From: Stomatobaculum longum
GTDB taxonomy: Bacteria; Bacillota; Clostridia; Lachnospirales; Lachnospiraceae
Reading direction: 5' to 3'
NCBI GenBank assembly: GCA_905370385.1
Contig: CAJPKN010000074.1
Coordinates: 1-7,306 of the forward strand
Length of the DNA: 7,306 nucleotides
Part shown: one piece after another, positions 1-6,917 of the stretch
Layout: the number at the start of each line of letters is the position of its first letter
Position numbering within the stretch: the first letter of the stretch is position 1
The notes under the pieces: model-generated
Database searches by the model: none
What the model was told of the DNA's origin: nothing
What the model saw: the letters and a program-made list of their open reading frames with translations, nothing else
Program-made: the position numbers and the translations under genes

Positions 1-27
1 GTGGGACTGGAGTTAAGCCTGTATTCG

Positions 28-43
28 TGCTAGAATATATACT
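28..43 (+). promoter_or_regulatory. probable purB promoter (-10 region)
   Basis: Two overlapping -10 candidates lie here. One is an extended -10, TGC followed by TAGAAT (28-36). The other is TATACT (38-43). No good -35 hexamer sits 17 nt upstream of either; TTAAGC at 13-18 is 19 nt from TATACT. An extended -10 would tolerate the poor -35. The transcript would begin near 43-50, leaving a leader of about 45-50 nt before purB. The assignment rests on motif match and position only. Confidence 0.5.
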
Positions 44-53
44 GTTTATGGAA

Positions 54-72
54 ATTGGAGTAGTCTGCCAAT
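54..72 (+). other. small stem-loop in the purB leader
   Basis: ATTGGAG (54-60) can pair with CTGCCAAT (65-72) with one bulged G and a TAGT loop. If transcription starts near 43-50, this hairpin would sit at or very near the 5' end of the mRNA, where such stems are known to slow 5'-dependent decay. It is short and could be chance. It has no U-run, so it is not a terminator, and it leaves the Shine-Dalgarno site at 82-87 free. Confidence 0.25.
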
Positions 73-94
73 CGGAACAAGAAGGAGACCGCAT

Positions 95-1534
95 ATGCAA
101 AAAGAATACAATAAATACCTGAGTCCGCTCTCCGAGCGCTATGCCTCGGCGGAGATGCAGTATTTGTTTTCACCGGAGAAGAAGTTTCGCACCTGGAGAA
201 AACTCTGGATTGCACTCGCAGAGACAGAGAGGGAACTCGGACTTCCGATTACGGAGGGGCAGATTGCGGAATTAAAGGCGCATGCCGAGGATATCAACTA
301 CGAAGTCGCCGAGGCGAGAGAGCGAGAAGTGCGTCACGATGTGATGAGCCATGTCTATGCCTACGGCACGCAGTGCCCGAGCGCAAAGGGCATCATCCAC
401 CTCGGTGCAACCAGCTGCTATGTGGGCGATAACACAGATATCATTCTCATGACGGAGGGACTCCGCATTGTGCGCCGGGAACTCCTGAATGTCGTTGCGG
501 AGCTCGCAAACTTCGCGGAGAAGTATAAAAACCTTCCGACCCTCGCCTTTACCCACTTCCAGCCGGCGCAGCCGACCACGGTCGGAAAGCGCGCCACGCT
601 CTGGATGAACGAGCTCCTTCTGGATCTCGAGGATCTGGACCATGTGCTCGCGAACATGAAATTGCTCGGCTGCAAGGGCACCACGGGCACGCAGGCTTCG
701 TTCAAGGAGCTCTTTGAGGGCGACGAAGAGAAGATTAAAAAGATCGATCCGATGATTGCGGAGAAGATGGGTTTCTCGGCCTGTGTCCCGGTCTCCGGAC
801 AGACCTACTCGCGGAAGATTGACACCCGCGTTCTGAACGTACTCGCGGGGATTGCGCAGAGCGCGCACAAGTTCTCGAATGACATCCGTCTCCTGCAGCA
901 CCTAAAGGAGGTTGAGGAGCCTTTTGAGAAGAGCCAGATCGGCTCCTCGGCCATGGCTTACAAGCGTAACCCCATGCGCTGCGAGCGCATGGCGAGCCTC
1001 GCAAACTATGTGATGAGCGATGTGATGAACCCGATGCTTGTCGCGAGCACCCAGTGGTTCGAGCGCACGCTCGACGACTCCGCGAACAAGCGTCTCTCGA
1101 TTCCGGAGGGCTTCCTCGCGGTCGACGGCATTCTTCGCCTGTATATGAACGTCGTGGACGGCCTCGTGGTCTACCCGAAGGTCATTGAGAAGCGCCTCAT
1201 GGCAGAGCTTCCGTTCATGGCGACCGAGAACATCATGATGGATGCGGTCAAGGCGGGCGGCGATCGCCAGGAACTGCACGAGAAGATACGCGAACTCTCG
1301 ATGATTGCGGGTCAGCACGTCAAGGCAGAGGGCAAGGACAACGACCTCCTCGCGCTGATTGCGGCCGATCCTTCCTTCCGCCTGAATCTGGAGGACCTCG
1401 AGAAGACCATGCAGCCGGAGCGCTATACCGGCAGAAGTGCGGAGCAGGTCACGGATTATCTCCGCGAGGTGGTCAAGCCCTTGCTCGCGGAAAATCAAAG
1501 CGAGCTCGGCGAAAAGGCAGAGATTCAGGTCTAA
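95..1534 (+). CDS. purB: adenylosuccinate lyase
   Basis: This 479-residue cytosolic enzyme of the fumarase/aspartase superfamily splits fumarate from SAICAR in de novo purine synthesis and from adenylosuccinate in the last step to AMP. The superfamily signature GSSAMAYKRNPM lies at residues 283-294 and carries the catalytic serine loop (Ser284/Ser285). THFQPAQPTT places the general-acid histidine at His154, and RHDVMSH (80-86) supplies a further active-site histidine. QWFERTLDDSANKR is also typical. The length and the YKRNPM wording resemble the longer human-type ADSL branch (about 480 residues) more than the 431-residue B. subtilis enzyme. The usual Pro after SSAM is Ala here, which the superfamily pattern allows. 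The ATG start is backed by AAGGAG at 82-87, 7 nt upstream. purA follows after 24 nt, so co-transcription is likely. No clear PurR box is visible upstream. Confidence 0.97.
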   Translation: MQKEYNKYLSPLSERYASAEMQYLFSPEKKFRTWRKLWIALAETERELGLPITEGQIAELKAHAEDINYEVAEAREREVRHDVMSHVYAYGTQCPSAKGIIHLGATSCYVGDNTDIILMTEGLRIVRRELLNVVAELANFAEKYKNLPTLAFTHFQPAQPTTVGKRATLWMNELLLDLEDLDHVLANMKLLGCKGTTGTQASFKELFEGDEEKIKKIDPMIAEKMGFSACVPVSGQTYSRKIDTRVLNVLAGIAQSAHKFSNDIRLLQHLKEVEEPFEKSQIGSSAMAYKRNPMRCERMASLANYVMSDVMNPMLVASTQWFERTLDDSANKRLSIPEGFLAVDGILRLYMNVVDGLVVYPKVIEKRLMAELPFMATENIMMDAVKAGGDRQELHEKIRELSMIAGQHVKAEGKDNDLLALIAADPSFRLNLEDLEKTMQPERYTGRSAEQVTDYLREVVKPLLAENQSELGEKAEIQV

Positions 1535-1558
1535 GGCTTTCGGAGAGAGGAGAAGATT

Positions 1559-2845
1559 ATGTCAGTCAAAGCAATTGTCGGCGCCAACTGGGGCGACGAA
1601 GGTAAGGGTAAGATTACGGACGTGCTCGCACAGGATGCGGACATTGTGGTCCGCTACCAGGGCGGTGCAAATGCGGGACACACGATTATCAACCACTACG
1701 GCAGATTTGCGCTTCACCTTCTGCCCTCCGGTGTATTCTCGGAGCGCACCACCAACGTCATCGGCAACGGTGTTGCCTTCCACATTCCCTCGTTTGTGAA
1801 GGAACTCGCAGACATTGAGGCGAAGGGCGTTCCGGCCCCTAAGGTTCTGGTCTCCGACCGCGTGCAGCTATTGATGCCCTATCACATTCTGCAGGACAGC
1901 TACGAGGAGGCGAGACTCGCGGGCAAGGCCTTCGGTTCCACGAAGTCCGGTATCGCGCCGTTCTACTCGGACAAGTACGCGAAAATCGGCATTCAGGCGG
2001 CAGAGCTCTTCGATGAGGCGGCGCTTCGCGAGAAGGTAGAAAACATCTGCACCATTAAGAATGCGCTCTTCGTGCATCTCTATCATCAGGAGCCGCTGAA
2101 GGCGGATGAGATTATGCAGACCTTGGCGGAGTATCGTGAGGCGATTGCTCCCTATCTCGCGGATACGGGTGCTTTCCTCACCGAGGCACTGCACGCGGGC
2201 AAGACCGTCCTCGTCGAGGGCCAGCTCGGATCGCTCAAGGACCCGGACCAGGGCATTTACCCCATGGTCACGAGTTCTCATACGACGGCTGCTTTTGCGG
2301 CGGTCGGAGCAGGCTTCCCGCCCTATGAGTTAAAGGACATTGTGACGGTCACCAAGGCTTACTCGAGTTCGGTCGGCGCAGGTGAGTTTGTCTCCGAGAT
2401 TCTCGACGAGACCGAGGCAGAGGAACTCAGAAAGCGTGGCGGCGATAAGGGCGAGTACGGTGCGACCACCGGAAGACCGCGCCGCGTCGGCTGGTTTGAT
2501 GCGGTCGCAACCCGCTACGGCTGCCGCGTTCAGGGCAGCACCGAGGTTGCGCTCACGGTTTTGGATGCGCTGGGCTATCTCGACGAGATCCCGGTCTGCA
2601 CGGGTTACGAGCTGGATGGTAAGGTCATAGACTACTTCCCGGTGACCCCGCTCTTAAAGCGCTGCAAGCCGGTGCTTACGGTGCTGCCGGGCTGGAAGCA
2701 GGATATTCGCGGCATCACGCGCTATGAGGAACTCCCGGAGAACTGCCGGAACTATGTCGAGTTCATCGAGAAGCAGATCGGCGTGCCGATTACGATGGTC
2801 TCGAACGGACCGGGCCGAGAGGAACTGATTCACCGCAAGAAGTAA
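1559..2845 (+). CDS. purA: adenylosuccinate synthetase
   Basis: This 428-residue GTP-dependent ligase joins aspartate to IMP to make adenylosuccinate, the substrate of the neighbouring PurB. The P-loop-like NWGDEGKGK (10-18) contains catalytic Asp13, and GGANAGHT (35-42) supplies Asn38 and His41 at the same numbers as in the E. coli enzyme. The aspartate/IMP-binding TTGRPRR loop is at 303-309. Length matches the family. Several positions differ from the textbook enzyme: Lys142 at the place of E. coli Arg143, EGQLGS (220-225) for EGAQGT, and SSVGAGEF (270-277) for TRVGAGPF. I think these are traits of a clostridial PurA branch rather than signs of decay, because the rest is intact. The start is supported by AGGAG at 1548-1552, 6 nt upstream. 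It appears to be in an operon with purB upstream and the flotillin gene 53 nt downstream. Confidence 0.96.
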   Translation: MSVKAIVGANWGDEGKGKITDVLAQDADIVVRYQGGANAGHTIINHYGRFALHLLPSGVFSERTTNVIGNGVAFHIPSFVKELADIEAKGVPAPKVLVSDRVQLLMPYHILQDSYEEARLAGKAFGSTKSGIAPFYSDKYAKIGIQAAELFDEAALREKVENICTIKNALFVHLYHQEPLKADEIMQTLAEYREAIAPYLADTGAFLTEALHAGKTVLVEGQLGSLKDPDQGIYPMVTSSHTTAAFAAVGAGFPPYELKDIVTVTKAYSSSVGAGEFVSEILDETEAEELRKRGGDKGEYGATTGRPRRVGWFDAVATRYGCRVQGSTEVALTVLDALGYLDEIPVCTGYELDGKVIDYFPVTPLLKRCKPVLTVLPGWKQDIRGITRYEELPENCRNYVEFIEKQIGVPITMVSNGPGREELIHRKK

Positions 2846-2898
2846 GAAAAGAACTTTGTGGCAGTGGCATAGTCGTTTGAGAAAAGGAGGATTTTGTC

Positions 2899-4548
2899 AT
2901 GGATCTTGCATTGCTTCGCACCCTTGTTCCCGTTATCCTCGCCGTTTTCTTTCTGGGCATCATACTTTCCGGTTATGTCAAGGCACCGCCGGACAAGGCA
3001 TTCATCATCTCGGGGTATCGTAAGACCCCGAAGATTTTGATCGGACGAGCTGGGGTCAAAATTCCGCTGCTGGAGCGCCTCGATGTCCTTTACCTCGGCC
3101 AGATGACGGTCGATATCAAGACCGAGCAGTCGGTGCCCACGACGGACTTTATCAACGTCAATGTGGACGCGGTCGCTAAGGTGCGAATTGCGCCGGACAG
3201 CAAGGGCATTGAAAAGGCGTCTCGCAACTTTCTGAATAAGAAACCCGAACAGATTGCGATGGACCTTCAGGACTCCCTCCAGGGTAACATGCGTGAGATC
3301 ATCGGCACGCTGACCTTAAAGGACATCAACACGAACCGCGATTCCTTCTCGGATCAGGTGATGATGAAGGCGGCTGCGGATATGGAGAAGCTCGGCATCG
3401 AGATTCTCTCCTGCAATATTCAAAACGTGACGGATGAGAAGGGCCTCATTAACGACCTCGGCGCGGACAACACTTCAAAGATCAAGAAGGATGCCGCGAT
3501 TGCGAAGGCACAGGCGGACCGCGACGTTGCGATTGCGCAGGCTGAGGCAAACAAGGCCGCAAACGATGCGCGTGTACAGGCAGACACCGAGATTGCGCAG
3601 AAGAACAACGAACTCGCAATTCGTCAGTCGGAACTGAAGGTCATTTCCGATACGAAGAAGGCAGAGGCCGATGCCGCTTACGAGATTCAGAAGCAGGCGC
3701 AGGAGAAGAATATCCAGATTGCGACGGTTAACGCCGCAATTGCAAAGGCAGAGCGTGACTCCGAACTGAAGAAGCAGGAAGTAGCGGTCATGCAGCAGGC
3801 CCTCGACGCCGAAATCAACAAGAAGGCCGATGCCGAGAAGTACCGCGTGGAGCAGGCAGCTGCCGCTGAACTCGCAAAGCGCCAGAGAGAGGCGGAGGCG
3901 AGAAAGTACGAGCAGGAGAGAGAGGCAGAGGCGAGAAAGGCTGTCGCAGAGGCTGCAAAGTACGCTGCGGAGCAGGAGGCAAGCGGTATCCGCGCGAAGT
4001 ACGAAGCGGAGGCAAGCGGTATTGCCCTGCGCGGTAAGGCGGAGGCAGAGGCGAGAAGAGCCGTGGGTCTTGCGGAAGCTGAGGCCATGGAAAAGAAGGC
4101 CGAGGCTTACCAGAAGTACAACAATGCCGCAATGGCGGAGATGCTGATCAAGGTGCTTCCGGACATTGCAAGTGAGATTGCGAAGCCGCTCGCGCAGATT
4201 GATAAGATTACGATCATCGGCGGCAGCGGCAGCAATGAGAACGGCGTGTCGCAGCTTGCGTCGAATGTACCCGTTGTCATGGGCAAGCTCTTTGAGTCGA
4301 TGAAGGAGACCACGGGCATCGATCTCGGCGAGATTATGCGCGCGGGCACCTATGACGCGAAGGTGAACCGTAACCTCAATGTGACCGGTCTGGAGCACGC
4401 GAATGTGTGCGCAGGAGAAGCGAGGGTTACGCCGACGGAAACCGCGCCTTCACAGCAGGCTGCGGCAGCGGAAGCCACGCAGCAGACGGTAGCACAGGCG
4501 GAGGATACAAATCCGACCGATAAGCACCACGACAAAAAGGCACACTGA
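2899..4548 (+). CDS. flotillin-like SPFH/band-7 membrane scaffold protein
   Basis: This 549-residue protein has the flotillin order. A single hydrophobic membrane anchor covers about residues 9-27. An SPFH/PHB domain (about 28-185) starts with the typical APPDKAFIISGYRKTPKILI wording. A very long Ala/Glu/Lys-rich coiled coil (about 195-405) follows. The conserved flotillin C-terminal block (about 405-440, with MAEMLIKVLPDIASEIAKPL then KITIIGG) leads to a conserved GIDLGEIM segment. Bacterial flotillins (FloT/YuaG, about 509 residues) organise membrane microdomains and assist assembly of membrane complexes. The last 40 or so residues are an Ala/Gln/Thr-rich tail ending in His/Lys-rich KHHDKKAH, which looks disordered and makes the protein somewhat long. 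No NfeD-family partner gene, the usual companion (YuaF in B. subtilis), is next to it. AAGGAGG at 2884-2890 lies 8 nt before the ATG. No promoter or terminator is visible in the 53-nt gap after purA, so read-through is likely. Confidence 0.93.
   Translation: MDLALLRTLVPVILAVFFLGIILSGYVKAPPDKAFIISGYRKTPKILIGRAGVKIPLLERLDVLYLGQMTVDIKTEQSVPTTDFINVNVDAVAKVRIAPDSKGIEKASRNFLNKKPEQIAMDLQDSLQGNMREIIGTLTLKDINTNRDSFSDQVMMKAAADMEKLGIEILSCNIQNVTDEKGLINDLGADNTSKIKKDAAIAKAQADRDVAIAQAEANKAANDARVQADTEIAQKNNELAIRQSELKVISDTKKAEADAAYEIQKQAQEKNIQIATVNAAIAKAERDSELKKQEVAVMQQALDAEINKKADAEKYRVEQAAAAELAKRQREAEARKYEQEREAEARKAVAEAAKYAAEQEASGIRAKYEAEASGIALRGKAEAEARRAVGLAEAEAMEKKAEAYQKYNNAAMAEMLIKVLPDIASEIAKPLAQIDKITIIGGSGSNENGVSQLASNVPVVMGKLFESMKETTGIDLGEIMRAGTYDAKVNRNLNVTGLEHANVCAGEARVTPTETAPSQQAAAAEATQQTVAQAEDTNPTDKHHDKKAH
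3886..4116 (+). repeat. seven tandem 11-residue (33-nt) units in the flotillin coiled coil
   Basis: Within the flotillin gene, residues 330-406 divide into seven consecutive 11-residue units: REAEARKYEQE, REAEARKAVAE, AAKYAAEQEAS, GIRAKYEAEAS, GIALRGKAEAE, ARRAVGLAEAE and AMEKKAEAYQK. The first two are also near-identical in DNA: 3886-3906 and 3919-3939 match at 20 of 21 bases. Later units have diverged but keep the AEA motif near the unit end. A further 11-residue pair is seen at residues 200-221 (AIAKAQADRDV, AIAQAEANKAA). An 11-residue (hendecad) period favours a straight or slightly right-handed coiled coil rather than the usual heptad form. Confidence 0.75.
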
Positions 4549-4561
4549 CAGTGTAACGATA

Positions 4562-4602
4562 AAAAATACGTCAGCGGATTCAAAGTCCGCTGACGTATTT
4601 TT
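4562..4602. terminator. bidirectional intrinsic terminator
   Basis: A perfect 17-bp inverted repeat has arms at 4562-4578 and 4586-4602 and a 7-nt TTCAAAG loop. The core stem is GC-rich (CGTCAGCGGA). The outer ends are AAAAATA on the left and TATTTTT on the right, so each strand's transcript gets a U-run after the hairpin. It starts 13 nt after the flotillin stop and lies between that gene and the minus-strand ABC-F/small-protein pair, so it can end both convergent transcripts. Confidence 0.93.
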
Positions 4603-4715
4603 GAGTTATAGGACAAATAGAGTCGGTAGTCCACCTCGCAACGCCGGTAGAACCAAGCGTTGGGGCTGTCTTCTTTGAAACAATCTTATTATTACGTTGA
4701 AAAATCAGCTCGCGC
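4603..4715. other. convergent intergenic spacer with a weak hairpin
   Basis: These 113 nt between the terminator and the small-protein stop codon contain no supported gene. The only structure seen is an imperfect hairpin at 4639-4662: CAACGC pairs with GCGTTG, and GGT inside pairs with ACC around an AGA loop, with unpaired bases between the two stems. On the plus strand it is followed by a T-rich but interrupted stretch, so it is at best a weak terminator. The stretch would be the 3' untranslated region of the minus-strand transcript. Confidence 0.35.
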
Positions 4716-4901
4716 TCAGCGCCTCGTGTGGCGCGTGATCAGCAAAAAGCCGTAAATCACAACCGGGACGGTGATGTCCATAAAGATAAGAGCGCGGAGC
4801 AGGGGGGCGCGGTCGAGGCCGCCGAAGAGCCCCACAATGAGGGTTGCAAGCAGTATGAGAATCAAAAAGAGGGCCAGAGCAAAGCTGAATACACGTTTCA
4901 T
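4716..4901 (-). CDS. small two-helix membrane protein of unknown function
   Basis: This is a 61-residue protein beginning MKRVFSFALALFLILILL. It has two hydrophobic segments (about residues 5-27 and 36-54), separated by a short GGLDRAPLLR loop and ending in the basic RHTRR. Lys2/Arg3 and the basic tail suggest both ends lie in the cytoplasm. I do not recognise the family. It looks real because a strong AAGGAG site (4910-4915 on the complement) lies 8 nt before the ATG and because it follows the ABC-F stop by only 23 nt, which points to co-transcription. A GTG one codon upstream (4904) is an alternative start, but its spacing of 5 nt is less favourable. The context gives no function; a role tied to the ABC-F protein is possible but unproven. 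Transcription would end at the shared terminator at 4562-4602. Confidence 0.72.
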   Translation of the reverse strand: MKRVFSFALALFLILILLATLIVGLFGGLDRAPLLRALIFMDITVPVVIYGFLLITRHTRR

Positions 4902-4924
4902 CACAGGATCTCCTTCAACGGTTC

Positions 4925-6844
4925 TCAGTCTGCAAGCGTTTCCCAGCGCTCATAGCAGTCTGCGAGTTCTTCCTCCGCGCTGTCCTTCCGCTTTTGGATT
5001 GCGAGGAGAGCGGCGGCATCCCTCTGATTTTCGGGGAGCAGAAATTCCTCTTCAATGCCGCGGAGCGTGTCCTCAAGTTCGGCAATGCGCTGTTCTAAGG
5101 CCTCGAGTTCGGCGCGGCGCTTTTTCTCCGCGGCCTTCTGTGCCTTCTGCGTCTTATAGTCCTCGGCACTTGTAGAGGGACTCTCGTTTTCTTCCCCCTT
5201 CGCCGCGACGGCGCTCGCAGGGAGCGCGGCGCGCTCGGCATCTGCTTTTTTCTCAAGATAGTAGTCGTAATTGCCGATGTAGTTCACAAGGCAGCCGGAG
5301 GTCAGATTCAAAATGCGGGTCGCAGTGCGGTTGATAAAGTAGCGGTCATGGGACACGTAGAGCACTGTGCCGGGGAAGGCGCGGATGGCGCGCTCCAGAA
5401 TCTCCTTACTTTCCATGTCGAGATGGTTGGTCGGCTCGTCGAGGAGCAAAAAGTTCGCGTGGGAGAGCATGAGCTTTGCCAGTGAGACGCGGCCGCGCTC
5501 GCCGCCCGAGAGATCCTTGATGCGCTTAAAGACATCGTCCCCGGTGAAGAGGAAGGCCGCAAGCATGTTGCGGACCTCGGTGTTGTTCATATCGGGCCAA
5601 GTGTCCTGCAGCTCTTCAAAGAGTGTTTTTTCCGGATGCAGCACCTGGTGCTCCTGATCGTAGTAGGAGCAGAAGACCTTGGTGCCCAGCGTCACGGAGC
5701 CACTGTCCGGCGGAAGCAAGCCGTTGATGATTTTAAGCAGCGTGGTCTTGCCGGTACCGTTTCCGCCCATAATTGCGACATGCTCGCCGCGCTTTAAGGA
5801 GAAATTGAGGTCCGAAAAGAGTAGGTTGTCGCCGAAGGCCTTGCTGAGTCCCTGTACTTCAAGTACATCCTTACCGCTGACCTCATCCGGCGTAAAAAAG
5901 AGCCCCATGTCCTTTTTGCTCTCATAGGGATTGTCAAGACGCTCCACCTTGTCGAGCAGCTTCTCGCGGCTCTCGGCGCGTTTAATAGATTTTTCGCGGT
6001 TAAAGGAGCGGAGCTTTTGGATGACTGCCTCCTGGTGTTTGATTTCCGCCTGCTGGTTTTCATAGGCGCGAGCGGCAGCCTCGGCGAGCGCCTCCTTCTT
6101 TTCGGTGAATTGCGTGTAGTTGCCCTCATAGGTGTTGACGCGGCCGTGACTCAAATCAAAGATCTTATTGACAACACGATCCAAAAAAAAGCGGTCATGC
6201 GAGACAATTAAAACAGCGCCCGGATAATTCATGAGATAACTCTCAAGCCATTCGATGCTCTCGAGGTCCAGGTGGTTGGTCGGCTCGTCGAGCAGAATTA
6301 AGTCGGGCTGTTCCAATAAAAGTTTGCCGAGAAATACACGGGTTTTCTGCCCGCCGGAGAGCGAAGAGAGCGGTCGTCCGGCATCGGCCTCACCGAAGCC
6401 GAGACCGCGAATAATGCCGCTCACCCGGCTTCGCGCCGCATAGCCGTCCATGAGCTCGTAGCGGTGCTCGGTCTCCGTGTACAGCGCGAGCAATTTTTCA
6501 AGGTCTGCCCCCTCGCTGTGTTTCATTTCCGCCTGCAGTTCGGCGAGCCGCGTCTCCAGGTCCAGAATGGGCTGAATGACTTTGGTGAGCTCTTCTTCAA
6601 TTGTGAGCTCGGAGTCGAGTGTGTTATCTTGGTGAAGATAGCCCATGCTGCAGCCTTTTTTCAGCGTGACTTCACCGCCGTCCCGAGCAAGTTCTCCGGT
6701 CAGTAGATTTAAGAGCGTACTCTTTCCGGCGCCGTTCGGGCCGACAATCGCCGCCTTATCGTGTTCGTTCAGAAAAAAGGAGGCATCTTCTATGACGGTC
6801 TCCCCCACAAAACTCTTTTTTAAATGCGCGGCATTCAATATCAT
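4925..6844 (-). CDS. ABC-F family ATPase, YdiF-like ribosome-associated factor
   Basis: This 639-residue protein has two ABC ATPase domains and no membrane segment, the hallmark of ABC-F translation factors that bind the ribosomal E site. Domain 1 has Walker A GPNGAGKST (35-43), signature LSGGQ (162-166) and Walker B LILLDEPTNHLD with catalytic Glu187. An arm-like insertion lies at about 70-155. A charged helical linker (about 240-325) would reach the P-site tRNA. Domain 2 has Walker A GGNGTGKTT (360-368), signature LSGGE (445-449) and Walker B with Glu470. A Lys/Glu-rich C-terminal coiled coil covers about 550-637, after a Ser/Glu-rich hinge. All catalytic residues are intact. Size, C-terminal coiled coil and position beside rex match B. 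subtilis YdiF, which also lies near rex. Nothing marks it as an antibiotic-resistance ABC-F, and the leader is too short for the usual attenuator. The ATG at 6844 is chosen over the GTG at 6850 because GGAG would overlap that GTG. Confidence 0.93.
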   Translation of the reverse strand: MILNAAHLKKSFVGETVIEDASFFLNEHDKAAIVGPNGAGKSTLLNLLTGELARDGGEVTLKKGCSMGYLHQDNTLDSELTIEEELTKVIQPILDLETRLAELQAEMKHSEGADLEKLLALYTETEHRYELMDGYAARSRVSGIIRGLGFGEADAGRPLSSLSGGQKTRVFLGKLLLEQPDLILLDEPTNHLDLESIEWLESYLMNYPGAVLIVSHDRFFLDRVVNKIFDLSHGRVNTYEGNYTQFTEKKEALAEAAARAYENQQAEIKHQEAVIQKLRSFNREKSIKRAESREKLLDKVERLDNPYESKKDMGLFFTPDEVSGKDVLEVQGLSKAFGDNLLFSDLNFSLKRGEHVAIMGGNGTGKTTLLKIINGLLPPDSGSVTLGTKVFCSYYDQEHQVLHPEKTLFEELQDTWPDMNNTEVRNMLAAFLFTGDDVFKRIKDLSGGERGRVSLAKLMLSHANFLLLDEPTNHLDMESKEILERAIRAFPGTVLYVSHDRYFINRTATRILNLTSGCLVNYIGNYDYYLEKKADAERAALPASAVAAKGEENESPSTSAEDYKTQKAQKAAEKKRRAELEALEQRIAELEDTLRGIEEEFLLPENQRDAAALLAIQKRKDSAEEELADCYERWETLAD

Positions 6845-6854
6845 AAGCACTCCG
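6842..6854 (-). promoter_or_regulatory. ribosome binding site that decides the ABC-F start
   Basis: On the minus strand the sequence reads CGGAG TGCTT ATG. The Shine-Dalgarno core (complement of 6850-6853) includes the first base of a possible GTG start at 6850, which makes that start unlikely. It is 5 nt before the ATG at 6844, so the protein should begin MILNAAHLKKSF, two residues shorter than the longest reading. Confidence 0.7.
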
Positions 6855-6888
6855 TTTTCTTAAGCTCTTACAAAGCATACTCCGCTGT

Positions 6889-6917
6889 AGTATATCGAAA
6901 CGGCGTTGGATTGACAA
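6889..6917 (-). promoter_or_regulatory. ABC-F gene promoter (sigma-A type)
   Basis: Read on the minus strand: -35 TTGTCA (complement of 6912-6917), a 17-nt spacer, and -10 TATACT (complement of 6889-6894). Each hexamer is one base from consensus. Transcription should start near 6882, giving a leader of about 38 nt before the ATG at 6844. Its -35 box lies on the same bases as the -35 of the opposing rex promoter. Confidence 0.83.

Noticed and set aside
1..33. End of an upstream gene
   Set aside because: Stops occur at 14-16 and 31-33, but too few bases are visible to tell a gene tail from spacer.
71..83. Possible PurR operator (PurBox) upstream of purB, around TCGGAACAAG
   Set aside because: The PurBox core is CCGAAC (or GTTCGG). 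The sequence here is CGGAAC, which matches neither, and no second inverted copy is present.
957..970. Ala in place of Pro in the PurB SSAM-x-YKRN signature as a disabling change
   Set aside because: The superfamily pattern allows any residue there, and the catalytic Ser, Lys and Asn are present. I recall the same wording in other clostridial PurB proteins.
272..1498. Two long minus-strand open frames antisense to purB (272-901 and 902-1498)
   Set aside because: They abut by chance, show no recognisable domain, and cover the conserved purB reading frame. Long antisense frames are expected in a gene with strong third-position bias.
3475..4398. Long minus-strand open frame (307 codons) antisense to the flotillin coiled coil
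   Set aside because: It is a mirror of GAG/AAG/GCN-rich repeat codons, giving a Leu/Arg/Cys-rich product with no recognisable domain, and it lies entirely over a well-supported gene.
4719..4734. Second terminator at the end of the small membrane protein gene (GCGCC-TCGTGT-GGCGC)
   Set aside because: The 5-bp hairpin lies inside the coding end and the minus-strand T-run begins well over 10 nt after it. The strong terminator at 4562-4602 already serves this transcript.
6855..6874. Rex operator in the ABC-F leader (minus-strand TTGTAAGAGCTTAAGAAA)
   Set aside because: Against TTGTTAA-N4-TTAACAA only about 9 of 14 defined bases match and the two halves are not symmetrical. Too weak to annotate.
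6845..6882. Attenuator leader of the kind found before antibiotic-resistance ABC-F genes
   Set aside because: The predicted leader is only about 38 nt, with no room for a leader peptide and alternative hairpins. There is no basis for calling the gene a resistance determinant.
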